Shown: positions 23,983-32,521, numbered from the stretch's first letter. The stretch: 33,514 nt of DNA from Trueperaceae bacterium (GCA_013697735.1 JACCWH010000040.1:1-33514); one strand, 5' to 3'. Made by a program: numbers and translations. The notes: generated by a model from the letters alone, not told the origin.

Positions 23983-25224
23983 TCAGCGATTCCCCGACGC
24001 CATCTTCGACGCCTCTGGCAGGCCCCGCAGCCGCATCATGCTCCAGGCACCGAGCGCCGGCCCGAGCGCGAGGACCGAGAAGGCCCACGTCCACCCGACC
24101 AGGTCGACGAGACTCGGCACGAGCCTGATGCTCACGAGGGTGACGGCGAAGCCGAGCGCCGTCTGCATCGTCAGCGCCGTACCGACGAAGCGCGGGTCGG
24201 CGAGTTCGCTCACGGCCGCGCTGAACTGGGCGCTGTCGGCGATCACGGCGAAACCCCAGACGAGGCAGACGATCGTGAGCAGGAGTGGCGACCTGAAGAG
24301 AAGACCCACGACGAGCGCGCAGGCGCCGGAGACGACGAGGCTCGCCGTCGCCACCCTCGTGCGCCCGATGCGGTCCGCCACGAGCCCGGCACCGACGCAG
24401 GCGAGGCCGCCGACGGCGATGACCCCGAAGGCAGCCAGGCGCGCATGCGACGCGTCGATGCCAGCCTCCGTGTAGCTCGCCAGCAGGAGTACGGGGACCC
24501 ACGTCCACATGGCGTAGAGCTCCCACATGTGCCCCAGGTAGCCGAAATTGGCGAGTCGCGGCGCGCGCTCGCGCAATCCCGCCGTCGCTTCACGCGCGCG
24601 GAAACGCGCTCCCTTCGCGACGTGCGGTCCGGGGCGCGCGCATGCCAACACCAGCGCCCCGGCGAGGAGCGCGAGCGCGGAGGCGGCGAGCAGCGTCGGT
24701 CGCCAAGGGGGCAGGCCCGGGTCCGCGCCGAACACCGGGACCGCGTTGAGCAGGTGCGGGAGCGCCGACCCGACCGTGAGCGCCCCGACCACCAGCCCGA
24801 TGCCGAAGCCGCGGTCGTGGAGGCACCACGTCGCCACGAGCTTCATCCCGGTGGGGTAGACGCCCGCGAGCGCCATGCCGGTCACGAAGCGGAGCGCGAA
24901 CGCGGGAGAGGGCGCATCGACGCCCACCGCGAGGAGGGCGTTCGCGGCGGCCGCCAGGAGTGCGCTCGCCGCGAAGAGCGCCGGCGCAGGCAAGCGATCG
25001 GCCAGGTTGAGTGTGGCACTCGCGAGTGCCCCGAGCACGAAGCCGAGCTGCACGCTCATCGTGAGCCAGGAGCGCTGTCCGTCGCTCAGGCCCCAGGCCT
25101 CGTCGAGCTGCGGCAGCACGGCCGTCGCCGAGAACCAGAGCGACAGGACCAGGAGCGTCGCGAGCGCGAGGAGCGCAAGCTGGAAGGGTTTGCTCGCCAC
25201 CGTGTCGACATCGTACGTGCGCAC
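23983..25224 (-). CDS. Major facilitator superfamily transporter
   Basis: A 413-residue integral membrane protein with about twelve hydrophobic helices in two halves, separated by a basic central loop (GARFRAREATAGLRERAPRL, about 205-225). Helix 1 is FQLALLALATLLVLSLWFSA. The cytoplasmic loop after helix 8 has the MFS signature-like DRIGRTRVA. The start of helix 4-5 (RFVTGMALAGVYPTGMKL) resembles nitrate/sialic-acid/cyanate-type MFS carriers, so a small organic or anionic solute is likely, but the substrate and direction cannot be told. Translation probably begins at GTG 25224; a tandem repeat lies immediately upstream. It follows the oxidase gene start by 119 bases and could be functionally unrelated. 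Confidence 0.9.
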   Translation of the reverse strand: MRTYDVDTVASKPFQLALLALATLLVLSLWFSATAVLPQLDEAWGLSDGQRSWLTMSVQLGFVLGALASATLNLADRLPAPALFAASALLAAAANALLAVGVDAPSPAFALRFVTGMALAGVYPTGMKLVATWCLHDRGFGIGLVVGALTVGSALPHLLNAVPVFGADPGLPPWRPTLLAASALALLAGALVLACARPGPHVAKGARFRAREATAGLRERAPRLANFGYLGHMWELYAMWTWVPVLLLASYTEAGIDASHARLAAFGVIAVGGLACVGAGLVADRIGRTRVATASLVVSGACALVVGLLFRSPLLLTIVCLVWGFAVIADSAQFSAAVSELADPRFVGTALTMQTALGFAVTLVSIRLVPSLVDLVGWTWAFSVLALGPALGAWSMMRLRGLPEASKMASGNR

Positions 25225-25225
25225 C

Positions 25226-25250
25226 GTTGTCGCGCGCTGTTGTCGCGCGC
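25226..25250. repeat. 13-base tandem repeat in a divergent promoter region
   Basis: GTTGTCGCGCGC occurs at 25226-25237 and 25239-25250, a direct repeat with a 13-base period. It starts two bases upstream of the MFS start codon and sits between divergent genes. A direct-repeat operator or a chance GC repeat are both possible. Confidence 0.45.
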
Positions 25251-25349
25251 CGAGCGCGGGTCGCGTTTGCGATACTGGGCCGTCGCAGGCACACGACGGC
25301 GACCCATACCGTGCGGGGCCGTCGGCGACCGCGACCGTGGAGGAATTGC

Positions 25350-26339
25350 ATGGAGATCCTCGTCCTCGGCGGCACCGGCTTCGTCGGTCGCCACATCGTC
25401 GCGGCGGCGCTCGCCGCCGGGCACCGCGTCACGCTCTTCAATCGCGGCACCGATCGACGCCTCTTTCCCGAGGCGGAACGCCGCGTCGGTGACCGCGACG
25501 GCGGCCTCGATGCGCTTGCGACCGGCGCCTGGGACGTCGCCATCGACGTCACCGGCTACGTGCCGCGGCTCGTGGGCGCTAGCGCACGGCTCCTGTCGGA
25601 GCGTGTGGCACACTACGTCTTCGTCTCCACGATCTCCGTCTACGCCGAGAACGCATGCACGACCATCGCTGAGGACGCGACCCTGCTCGAGCTCGACGAT
25701 CCCAGCGCCGAGGTGGTCGACGGAAATAGCTACGGCGGCCTCAAGGTGGCGTGTGAGCGCGAGGTCGAACGCATCTACGGCGAGCGCGCACTCGTCATTC
25801 GTCCGGGCGTGGTGGTCGGACCGTTCGACCCGACCGATCGCTTCACCTACTGGATGCGGCGAATGGCCGACGGCGGCGAGGTTCTTGGGCCGGAGGGTCC
25901 CGACACGGCCACGCAGTGGATCGACGGGCGCGACCTGGCCTCGTGGACGGTCCGCGCCGCCGAGCACTCGCGCTCGGGTCCCTACAACCTGGTGGTACCG
26001 CCGGGGAGCGTCACGTTCGGGGCCATGCTCGGGGCGGCGGCGCGCTCGAGCGGTAGCGACGGCGCCGTCACCTGGGTCGATGGCGAGTTCCTGCTCGCGC
26101 AGGGCGTCCGGCCGTTCGTCGATCTGCCGCTCTGGCTGCACGATCCTCGCGCGAGCGGTCTCCTGCGGGTCGATCCGACCCGTGCCCTCGCCGACGGACT
26201 GCGCGTCACACCACTCGAGACGACGGTCCGGGACACGCTCGAGTGGGACGCGCAGCGTTCGGATGCGACGCTGGGCGCCGGAATGTCGCGTGAGCGCGAA
26301 CGCGAATTGCTCGACGCCTGGCACGCGCGTACCGTGTGA
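25350..26339 (+). CDS. NAD-dependent epimerase/reductase (atypical extended SDR)
   Basis: A 329-residue extended SDR. The nucleotide loop GGTGFVGRH lies at residues 7-15, and NRGTDRRLFPE after strand two is the pattern of CSP41-like and related NAD(P)-binding reductases. VFVSTISVYAE supplies the Ser region and YGGLKVACE gives the YX3K pair. LVIRPGVVVGPFDPTDRFTYW and TQWIDGRDLASW are strongly family-like. It is unrelated in detail to the epimerase at 3.9 kb. The ATG at 25350 has GGAGG six bases upstream, which rules out the longer open frame. The substrate is unknown (sugar nucleotide or small carbonyl compound). It diverges from the MFS gene and is convergent with the protease. Confidence 0.88.
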   Translation: MEILVLGGTGFVGRHIVAAALAAGHRVTLFNRGTDRRLFPEAERRVGDRDGGLDALATGAWDVAIDVTGYVPRLVGASARLLSERVAHYVFVSTISVYAENACTTIAEDATLLELDDPSAEVVDGNSYGGLKVACEREVERIYGERALVIRPGVVVGPFDPTDRFTYWMRRMADGGEVLGPEGPDTATQWIDGRDLASWTVRAAEHSRSGPYNLVVPPGSVTFGAMLGAAARSSGSDGAVTWVDGEFLLAQGVRPFVDLPLWLHDPRASGLLRVDPTRALADGLRVTPLETTVRDTLEWDAQRSDATLGAGMSRERERELLDAWHARTV

Positions 26340-26370
26340 TGTGCTTCGGCGCGCTGCTGCTCGGCTCGGC

Positions 26371-27984
26371 TCAGCGCACCTCGAACGTATAGGAGGCGGT
26401 CTGCTGGGGACCGATGGGGTAGAAGACGACGTCCACGTACCACGTGCCGGGCCGCGGCGCAGGGATGCGCAGCGTGGCGTGGTGCGCGAACTCCACGTCG
26501 CGCGCGTCCCAGTCGCCGTCGTCGCCGTACCCCAGGATGTCGCTGCCGTGCTTGACGACGAGGTCGAGGTCGGCGTCGGCGTCCATGACGAACGAGATCT
26601 CGCTCGTGCCGGTCGGCACCTCGACCACGTACGTGTGGTACGCGACGTCGGCGCTGCTGGCGAGACGACCCGCGATGCGCGCACCGATCGGCACCACACC
26701 CACCGTTCCGAAGGATGGATCGTTCGCACGCGCCTGGGTCGACGCGTCGACCCGAGCCGCGCTGCCGAACGGATCGGCTTGCGGTGGGGGCGCGAGCGGC
26801 GCCGACGGTGCTGGTGCTGCGCTCGCAGATCCGGTACGTACCGAGAGCTCGTAGGCTCCCGTCTCGCCCGGGTAGGCGCTGGTGACCACGAGGGTGTACG
26901 ACCCGCTGCGGTCCGGTACGAGCGTCTCTCGGACGTCGAGGCCCTCGCCCGGGCTGTCGTCGACCTCGAGCACGATGTCGCCGGCGGGATCGATCACGAC
27001 GAGGTACGGGTCGAAGACGCTCGAGCGGAGCGTGAGCTCCACGGCGACGCCAGCGGTGAAGTTCCAGTCGTGCAGCTTCAGGAACTCGCCCGAGGGTAGC
27101 GTCTCGTCTCCGGGTGCGAGGGAGCCACGGACCAGGCCGTCGGACCCGCCGGCACCGCCGGGGGTCGAAGGCGTGGGTGACGTGGCACCGGGAGCAGCGG
27201 CCCCCTGTGGCCGGAGACTGGCGATCCCACCGGCGCGTTCGACGTTCGAGACGTGGGCAGCGATGAGCGGCAACGCGAGCGCGACCGGACGGAGCAGGTT
27301 CTGCTCCTCGAACGCCCCCTCGTTCGTCTGCACACGGCTCGTCGGGACCGCCACGAGTCGCCCCTCTTCGTCGAAGGCGCCGCCCCCGGAGTTGCCGCCG
27401 GCGATGCGTGCGTCGGTCTTGATCCACCCCTTGCCGCCCGATTCGAGGTCCTCGCCGAGCCAGCCGCTCACGATGCCGGTGGTGACGGTGACGGTGAAAC
27501 CACCGATACCGGGGTAGCCGACCACCGTGATCGGGTCGCCGGGAATGAGTGCGTTCGAGTCTCCGATCGGCATGGAAGTGAAGACGATCCCGGGCGGGAG
27601 TGCACTCTCGTCCGCGAGGAGCTCGATCTTCACGAGGGCGAGGTCGTGGCGCGCGTCTCCGGCCACGAAGCGTGCCCAGTAGCGGTGTTCGGTCTGGCGA
27701 TCGGGATTGCTCGGATCGGTGACGAAGATCGCATGCCACGTGAAGTGCGTGCCGGCGACGTCGTCACCGATCACATGGAAGTTCGTGAGCACGAAGCCGT
27801 CGGGGCTGATGATGGTGCCGGAGCCGCCGGTGCCGGCGAAGCGGCCGGCGGCGTCGTCGTAGGGGGCGATCTCGACGACGGCCTCGAGAATGCGGGTCCG
27901 GACCTCGCGCGGGAGCACCTGGGCGGCGGCCAGGCCCGTGGCCAACAGCACTACGATCGACAGGGACGTTCTCCAGCTCCTCAT
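26371..27984 (-). CDS. Secreted trypsin-like serine protease with two PPC-like domains
   Basis: A 537-residue exported protease. The signal peptide (RSWRTSLSIVVLLATGLAAAQ) ends in Ala-Gln. The chymotrypsin-fold domain (about 30-265) has the full triad: His70 in LTNFHVIG, Asp114 in RHDLALV, Ser199 in GGNSGGG. A Pro/Gly/Ser linker follows. Two beta-rich domains (about 295-405 and 435-537), with GSYTLVVTSAYPGETGAYELSV and GTWYVDVVFYP, resemble pre-peptidase C-terminal (PPC) sandwiches. There is no PDZ domain, unlike HtrA/DegP. The ATG at 27984 follows GGAGGACC; 11 upstream in-frame codons are not used. It may process or cleave cell-surface proteins. It follows the import operon on the same strand after 114 bases. 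Confidence 0.88.
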   Translation of the reverse strand: MRSWRTSLSIVVLLATGLAAAQVLPREVRTRILEAVVEIAPYDDAAGRFAGTGGSGTIISPDGFVLTNFHVIGDDVAGTHFTWHAIFVTDPSNPDRQTEHRYWARFVAGDARHDLALVKIELLADESALPPGIVFTSMPIGDSNALIPGDPITVVGYPGIGGFTVTVTTGIVSGWLGEDLESGGKGWIKTDARIAGGNSGGGAFDEEGRLVAVPTSRVQTNEGAFEEQNLLRPVALALPLIAAHVSNVERAGGIASLRPQGAAAPGATSPTPSTPGGAGGSDGLVRGSLAPGDETLPSGEFLKLHDWNFTAGVAVELTLRSSVFDPYLVVIDPAGDIVLEVDDSPGEGLDVRETLVPDRSGSYTLVVTSAYPGETGAYELSVRTGSASAAPAPSAPLAPPPQADPFGSAARVDASTQARANDPSFGTVGVVPIGARIAGRLASSADVAYHTYVVEVPTGTSEISFVMDADADLDLVVKHGSDILGYGDDGDWDARDVEFAHHATLRIPAPRPGTWYVDVVFYPIGPQQTASYTFEVR

Positions 27985-28026
27985 GGTCCTCCGCGGCGCT
28001 GCGGTATCGACGGCCACCGCGCGCGT

Positions 28027-28076
28027 CCCCTAGGGGTGTGGCGTAACGCTACATGGCGTCGTGTCACGGCGTCGTG
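28027..28076. repeat. Palindrome and direct repeats upstream of the protease
   Basis: The 114 bases between the PHP hydrolase stop and the protease start hold three signals. These are a perfect palindrome CCCCTAGGGG (28027-28036), a short dyad GCGTAACGC (28041-28049), and two direct copies of GGCGTCGTG (28055-28063 and 28068-28076) separated by TCAC. They could be a protease operator. None has a T-run, so a terminator is less likely. Confidence 0.4.
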
Positions 28077-28098
28077 AACTCGCCTCCACGACACACGC

Positions 28099-29574
28099 TC
28101 AGCGCACGTACACGGGATTCGAGAGCGCCAGACGATAGGGACGCGCGAACACGGCGGTCTCCTCGATACCGGCCGCTCGTCGACGCTCCGCGCCCGAGCT
28201 CCGAAGGGCGGCGCGGCGTGCGTCGAGGCTGGCGTCGGCGACGACCTCCGCGCGGACGAAGGCGCCGCCGGCTGCGAGCGAGCAGGCGTCCTCGAAGGCG
28301 TCGTCGTCGATGGCGACCTCGCGGATGGGTCCGTCGGCGCCGATCCAGCGAAGCCGTTCACCGCGCGCGCCGCGGATTCGCGCCCGGCAGCGGAGCGTGG
28401 GCGCTGCGGCGACGATGCTCCCCATGCCGCTTCCCGAGACCTCGATCTCGAGGAACGGACCCTCGGGCCCCTCGGAGACGGTGGCCCGACCCTCTCGCAG
28501 CGCTGCGAGCGCGTCGGCGCGGGTGCGAGCGGCGAGCTGCAGCCACGTCGTCGGTGAGCCGACGCGCAGCGGTTCGGGGTCGGTGTCGGGCCCGGGAGGT
28601 TGGTGGCGGTCGCTGCCTCCCACGAGCGTGACCCGCCGCCCCGCACGCAGCAGCCGGTCGTAGCGCTCGAGCGATTCCCAGTTCCGGTAGGCCCAGGGGC
28701 CCTGCCAGGCTTCGAGTGCGTCGAGGTCGGTCGGAATGGGGTACTCCCAATCGCAGCCGATGCAGCCCGGTGCGGCCTTCGGGTGATTGACCGAGAAGAG
28801 CCCGCCGCGGGCGTGCACGTGCGCCACGAGTGCAGCGACGTCGGCGTCGGAGCGGACGCGGAAGTCGACGGCACCGTCGACGCCCCACACGTTCGCGTGC
28901 CCTCGGTACGTGGTGACCTCGGTGCTCGGGAGCCACAGCAGAGCGTCGGTCGCGAACCGGTCGATCGGTGCGTGGTGGCTGACGGTGTTGTGATCGGTCA
29001 CGGCGAGGTACTCGAGCCCTCGCGCGAGGGCGGCGGAGCGCAGATCCTCGAGCGATCCGCGCGCGTCGCTGTGGTGGGTGTGGCTCTGGAGGTCACCGCG
29101 GTACCAGCGGGGGCCGGTGTGGTGGGCGCCGTGCGCCGGCGATGCATGGTCGGCGGCCGGGCGGGCGCGACCGTCGTGCGTTGGCCCCTCGCGAGCCTCC
29201 GCTGCCGCGTCGACCTCGACGTCGACCTCCACCTCCACACGGTACGAGCACCCCCCCGGCGCAACCGCGGCCAACCCGAGCAGCACCCGCCACGTGCCAC
29301 TCGGGAGGGGGCCGGGAAGGTAGCCGGGCGTCGCGCGGTCGAGGCCGACCTCGACGTGGTCCCGCGCGCCGCCACTCCACCCGCGCAGGCCGGTCGCGGA
29401 GGGAAAGGGACCGACGGAGGGGTCGAGGAGCCCGAGGTCGAGCACGCTGCCGGCGTCGTGCCGGTAGCCGACCGAGATGCGCACTGCTCCCGCCCCTACC
29501 TCGAAGGGGAGTTCGAGGTAGGGGTCGCGGGCGCGGTCGTCGGCGGTGACGTGCCCCTCGAAGGCGAGCGTCAT
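28099..29574 (-). CDS. PHP-domain metallohydrolase, CehA/McbA-like
   Basis: A 491-residue cytoplasmic protein. An N-terminal beta-rich domain (about 1-165) with a His/Asp-rich linker precedes a PHP phosphoesterase domain. This begins GDLQSHTHHSD, with Gln in place of the first His, a variant I recall in CehA/McbA relatives. It continues with LAVTDHNTVSHH, PSTEVTTYRGHANVWG, FSVNHPKA and VGGSDRHQP, which supply the metal ligands. A C-terminal beta domain follows. The family includes carbaryl-type hydrolases and phosphodiesterases, so the reaction is probably ester or phosphodiester hydrolysis. There is no signal peptide. Its ATG overlaps the ATPase stop by four bases (ATGA), placing it last in the import operon, where it may cleave the imported compound. 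Confidence 0.85.
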   Translation of the reverse strand: MTLAFEGHVTADDRARDPYLELPFEVGAGAVRISVGYRHDAGSVLDLGLLDPSVGPFPSATGLRGWSGGARDHVEVGLDRATPGYLPGPLPSGTWRVLLGLAAVAPGGCSYRVEVEVDVEVDAAAEAREGPTHDGRARPAADHASPAHGAHHTGPRWYRGDLQSHTHHSDARGSLEDLRSAALARGLEYLAVTDHNTVSHHAPIDRFATDALLWLPSTEVTTYRGHANVWGVDGAVDFRVRSDADVAALVAHVHARGGLFSVNHPKAAPGCIGCDWEYPIPTDLDALEAWQGPWAYRNWESLERYDRLLRAGRRVTLVGGSDRHQPPGPDTDPEPLRVGSPTTWLQLAARTRADALAALREGRATVSEGPEGPFLEIEVSGSGMGSIVAAAPTLRCRARIRGARGERLRWIGADGPIREVAIDDDAFEDACSLAAGGAFVRAEVVADASLDARRAALRSSGAERRRAAGIEETAVFARPYRLALSNPVYVR

Positions 29575-30665
29575 CCCAATTCGATCCGTTCGCCACCCTC
29601 GCGGAAGAGGCGGAGGTTGGTGTTCTGTATGCGTGCGTGGACGCGTCCGTCGACGACCGGCGGATCGTCGCCGAAGATGCGGAGCGTGGTGAGCGCGTCG
29701 CCCACCGAGATGGTGATGAGCGTCTCGGGGCCGAGGGGCTCCGTGGCGTAGAGCTCTCCAGGGAAGCTCCAGGGGTCGTCGGCCTCGCCGAGGGCGAGGT
29801 GCTCGGGGCGCACCCCGAGGATGACCGACTCGCCGTCGTCCACCCGCCCCTGCAGCCGCTCGTGCCACCCCTCGGCGGTGATGGTGAAGGCGTCGGCGAC
29901 GAAGCGCGTGACGCCGGTGCGGCGCTCGAGGCGCACCGGGAGCAGATTCATGGGTGGGCTACCGAGGAAGTTCGCCACGAACGTGTTCGCGGGGCGGTGA
30001 TAGACCTCGAGCGGCGGCGCCATCTGCACGATCCGACCGCCGTCCATCACCGCGATCCTATCGGCGAGCGCCATGGCCTCCGCCTGGTCGTGCGTGACGT
30101 AGATCGAGGTGACGCCGAGGCGCTTCTGGAGATGCTTGATGAAGCCTCGCGCTTCGAGCCGTAGCTTGGCATCGAGGTTCGAGAGCGGTTCGTCGAAGAG
30201 GAAGACCTGCGGCTTGTGCACTACGGCGCGCGCCACCGACGTGCGCTGCTGTTGCCCCCCGGAGATCTGGCCGGGGCGGCGCTCGAGCAGGTTGCCGATC
30301 TGCAGGCTCGCCGCGACCTCCGCGGCGCGCGAGGCACGCTCCTCCTTCGAGACGCCACGGACCTTGAGCGGATAGGAGATGTTGTCCGAGATCGTCATGT
30401 GCGGGTAGAGGGCGTAGTCCTGGAAGACCATGCCGATGTCGCGCCCTTTGGGCGAGATCATCGTCACGTCGCGGTCGCCGATGTGGATGCTCCCCGCGGT
30501 CGGCCCCTCGAGCCCCGCGATGAGGCGCAGCGTGGTGGTCTTGCCGCAGCCCGAGGGTCCGAGCAAGCAGACGATCTCGCCGTCGTGGATGTCGAACGAG
30601 ACGTCGTCGACGGCGGTGACGGCGCCGAAGGACTTGCTGACCCCCCGGAAGGCTACGCCGGCCAT
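29571..30665 (-). CDS. ABC importer ATPase, MalK/UgpC type
   Basis: A 364-residue cytoplasmic ATPase for the adjacent permeases. Walker A is GPSGCGKT, the Q-loop is VFQDYALYPHM, and the signature is ISGGQQQR, with Ile for the usual Leu. Walker B is VFLFDEPLSNLD, and the switch His is in THDQAEAMALAD. A TOBE regulatory domain occupies about 240-360 (ILGVRPEHLALG). It is of the CUT1/MalK-UgpC group, serving disaccharide, polyol or glycerol-phosphate uptake. The ATG at 30665 lies 52 bases after the permease stop and has no visible ribosome site, which is unusual in this operon, so the rate of translation may be low. No key residue is lost. Confidence 0.94.
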   Translation of the reverse strand: MAGVAFRGVSKSFGAVTAVDDVSFDIHDGEIVCLLGPSGCGKTTTLRLIAGLEGPTAGSIHIGDRDVTMISPKGRDIGMVFQDYALYPHMTISDNISYPLKVRGVSKEERASRAAEVAASLQIGNLLERRPGQISGGQQQRTSVARAVVHKPQVFLFDEPLSNLDAKLRLEARGFIKHLQKRLGVTSIYVTHDQAEAMALADRIAVMDGGRIVQMAPPLEVYHRPANTFVANFLGSPPMNLLPVRLERRTGVTRFVADAFTITAEGWHERLQGRVDDGESVILGVRPEHLALGEADDPWSFPGELYATEPLGPETLITISVGDALTTLRIFGDDPPVVDGRVHARIQNTNLRLFREGGERIELG

Positions 30666-30717
30666 GCGGCGCCGTGGTCGTGGGAGGCGAGGGGGGGCCG
30701 GCGGGTGGGGTCGAGGC

Positions 30718-31551
30718 TCACGATTTGATCCCTCCGAAGAAGCGGAAACCGTACTTCCAGTTGACGAACAGGTAGAGCAGCAGGACGGGGAGCGTGTAGA
30801 GGAGGGAGTACGCCGCCGTGAGCGTGACGAGCGGCGTTCCGGCCTCGCTGTAGAAGGAGTAGATCGCCACCGCCGCCGGCATCTTGCCCGAGGAGCGGAG
30901 CAGGATGAAGGGGATCAGGAAGCCCCCCCACACGTTCACGAAGGCCCACACCGCGATCACCATCATGCCGGGGCGGACGATGGGGAGGGCGATGTCGTTG
31001 AAGACGCGCCACGGGCTCGCCCCAGCCACCAGCGCCGACTCCTCGTAGGAGCGCGGGATGGAGTCGACGAAATCGCGCATGATGAAGATCGCGGCCGGCA
31101 GGAGCCCGCCCGTGAACACCAGGATCACGGCGACGTGCGTGTCGATGAGACCCATGCCGTGGATCATCAGGAAGATCGGCACCATGGCGGCGGTGCCCGT
31201 GACCACCGACGAGAAGAGCACGAGTCCGTAGGTGATGACGTCGGTCCCCTTGATGGAGGAGCGCGAGAGCGCGTACGCGGCGAGCGTCGCGGTGATCGTG
31301 ACGAGCACCATCGCGCCGCCGGCTTGCAGGACGCTGTTCTGCACGAGCGCTCGGATCGCGAACGTGTTGGCGAACACGCGTCGGAAGTTCGCCAGGCTGA
31401 ACTCCTCCGGGAGCGAGAGGGAGAGCGTCGCGAGGGTGTTGAACGGCGCGACGGTGAGCCACAGGAGCGGCAGCACGAAGAACGACGCGAAGAGGCAGGC
31501 GCCGGCGTAGAAGAAGATCCGCCCGAGGATGAAGCGCGCGTGGTGGTTCAT
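30718..31551 (-). CDS. ABC importer permease 2 (UgpE/MalG-like)
   Basis: A 277-residue membrane permease with about six helices, the first at FFYAGACLFASFFVLPLLWLT. The EAA loop that docks to the ATPase is ESALVAGASPWRVFNDIALP, followed by Pro-Gly (IVRPG). The order and length match the second permease (UgpE/MalG type) of CUT1 importers. Its ATG (31551) overlaps the stop of permease 1 by four bases (ATGA), so the two membrane chains are probably translationally coupled and made in equal amounts. The end is FRFFGGIKS, with a typical short cytoplasmic tail. Confidence 0.93.
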   Translation of the reverse strand: MNHHARFILGRIFFYAGACLFASFFVLPLLWLTVAPFNTLATLSLSLPEEFSLANFRRVFANTFAIRALVQNSVLQAGGAMVLVTITATLAAYALSRSSIKGTDVITYGLVLFSSVVTGTAAMVPIFLMIHGMGLIDTHVAVILVFTGGLLPAAIFIMRDFVDSIPRSYEESALVAGASPWRVFNDIALPIVRPGMMVIAVWAFVNVWGGFLIPFILLRSSGKMPAAVAIYSFYSEAGTPLVTLTAAYSLLYTLPVLLLYLFVNWKYGFRFFGGIKS

Positions 31552-32453
31552 GCGTGTGCCTTCTGCGAGCGCAGGATCCCGAGGTAGACGATCGCGAAGG
31601 CGAGATTGATGATCATCATCACCATTCCCACGGCGCCACCCATGCCGAAGCGGAAGAACTGGAAGGCGGTGCGATACGTGTAGATGGAGACCACCTCCGT
31701 CTGGAAGGCGGGGCCGCCGCCGGTGAGCAGGAAGGGCGTGAAGGTGTTGAACGTCCAGAGCGTGATCAGGATCAGGACCGTGATGATGTGCGTCCGGATG
31801 AGTGGCAGGATGATGTCGCGGAGCTTCTGCAGCCCCGTCGCCCCCGCCACGGACGCGGTCTCGAGGTGGCTGGGCGGGATCGAGCCGAGGGCGGACGAGA
31901 AGAGCAGCATGCTGAACGCGGTCCCGCGCCAGATGTTGAACATGATGATCGACACCATCGGGAGCGCCAGCAGCCAATCCGGGTGCCCCAATCCGATCGC
32001 GGAGAGGATCTGGTTGAGCGTGCCGTCGTCGCGGTCGAGGAAGGCGAACCAGGCGAACGCCACGACCACGTCGGGCATGATCCACGCAACGATGGCGAGC
32101 GTCTGGACGGTGCTCTGCACCCAGCCGCGATGGTTGTAGAAGAACCAGGCGAGCAGGAGACCGAGGATCGCCTGGCCGAGGATGGCGGAGAAGAAGACGA
32201 ACTGCCCGGTGAGGATGAGCGAGGCACCGAACTCGCCCGAGTTGAAGAAGCGGTCGGGATCGAAGAGCCGTCGATAGTTGGCGAGACCCACGAACTCTGG
32301 GTTGAGCGCGGTCCGGCCGGTGAGCGTGCGGTTCGTGAACGAGACCGCGGCGATCCAGAAGAACGGCAAGATGATGAAGACGAACACGAAGGCGCCCGCC
32401 GGCAGCAGGAAGAGCAGACCGGCTGGCAGGGACAAGATACTTCGCCGTTGCAC
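31548..32453 (-). CDS. ABC importer permease 1 (UgpA/MalF-like)
   Basis: A 301-residue membrane permease with about six helices; the first is LLFLLPAGAFVFVFIILPFF. A periplasmic loop carries FVGLANYRRLFDPDRFF, typical of the CUT1 family. The EAA loop is ETASVAGATGLQKLRDIILP. The start is GTG 32453, set by GGAGG five bases upstream; longer open sequence upstream is not translated. It begins 68 bases after the binding-protein stop, with a strong hairpin in between. It pairs with the next permease to form the channel. Confidence 0.93.
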   Translation of the reverse strand: MQRRSILSLPAGLLFLLPAGAFVFVFIILPFFWIAAVSFTNRTLTGRTALNPEFVGLANYRRLFDPDRFFNSGEFGASLILTGQFVFFSAILGQAILGLLLAWFFYNHRGWVQSTVQTLAIVAWIMPDVVVAFAWFAFLDRDDGTLNQILSAIGLGHPDWLLALPMVSIIMFNIWRGTAFSMLLFSSALGSIPPSHLETASVAGATGLQKLRDIILPLIRTHIITVLILITLWTFNTFTPFLLTGGGPAFQTEVVSIYTYRTAFQFFRFGMGGAVGMVMMIINLAFAIVYLGILRSQKAHA

Positions 32454-32478
32454 ACGGGCCTCCGGAGATGGACGGAAG

Positions 32479-32505
32479 GGTCCGGGGCCGCGGGGGCCCC
32501 GGACC
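32479..32505 (-). promoter_or_regulatory. Strong intercistronic hairpin after the binding-protein gene
   Basis: GGTCCGGGGCC (32479-32489) and GGCCCCGGACC (32495-32505) pair perfectly over 11 bases around a five-base loop, 16 bases after the binding-protein stop and before the permease ribosome site. A second small dyad, GACCG-AAT-CGGTC (32502-32514), overlaps it. There is no T-run, so it probably protects or partly terminates the upstream message, giving more binding protein than permease. Confidence 0.6.
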
Positions 32506-32521
32506 GAATCGGTCGGTTCGC

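Noticed and set aside
23845-27099. A very long rightward open frame of about 1084 codons
   Set aside because: It is antisense to the LhgO, MFS and protease genes and overlaps the epimerase in another frame. Its product is Arg/Glu/His-rich and patternless, as expected of a shadow in GC-rich DNA.
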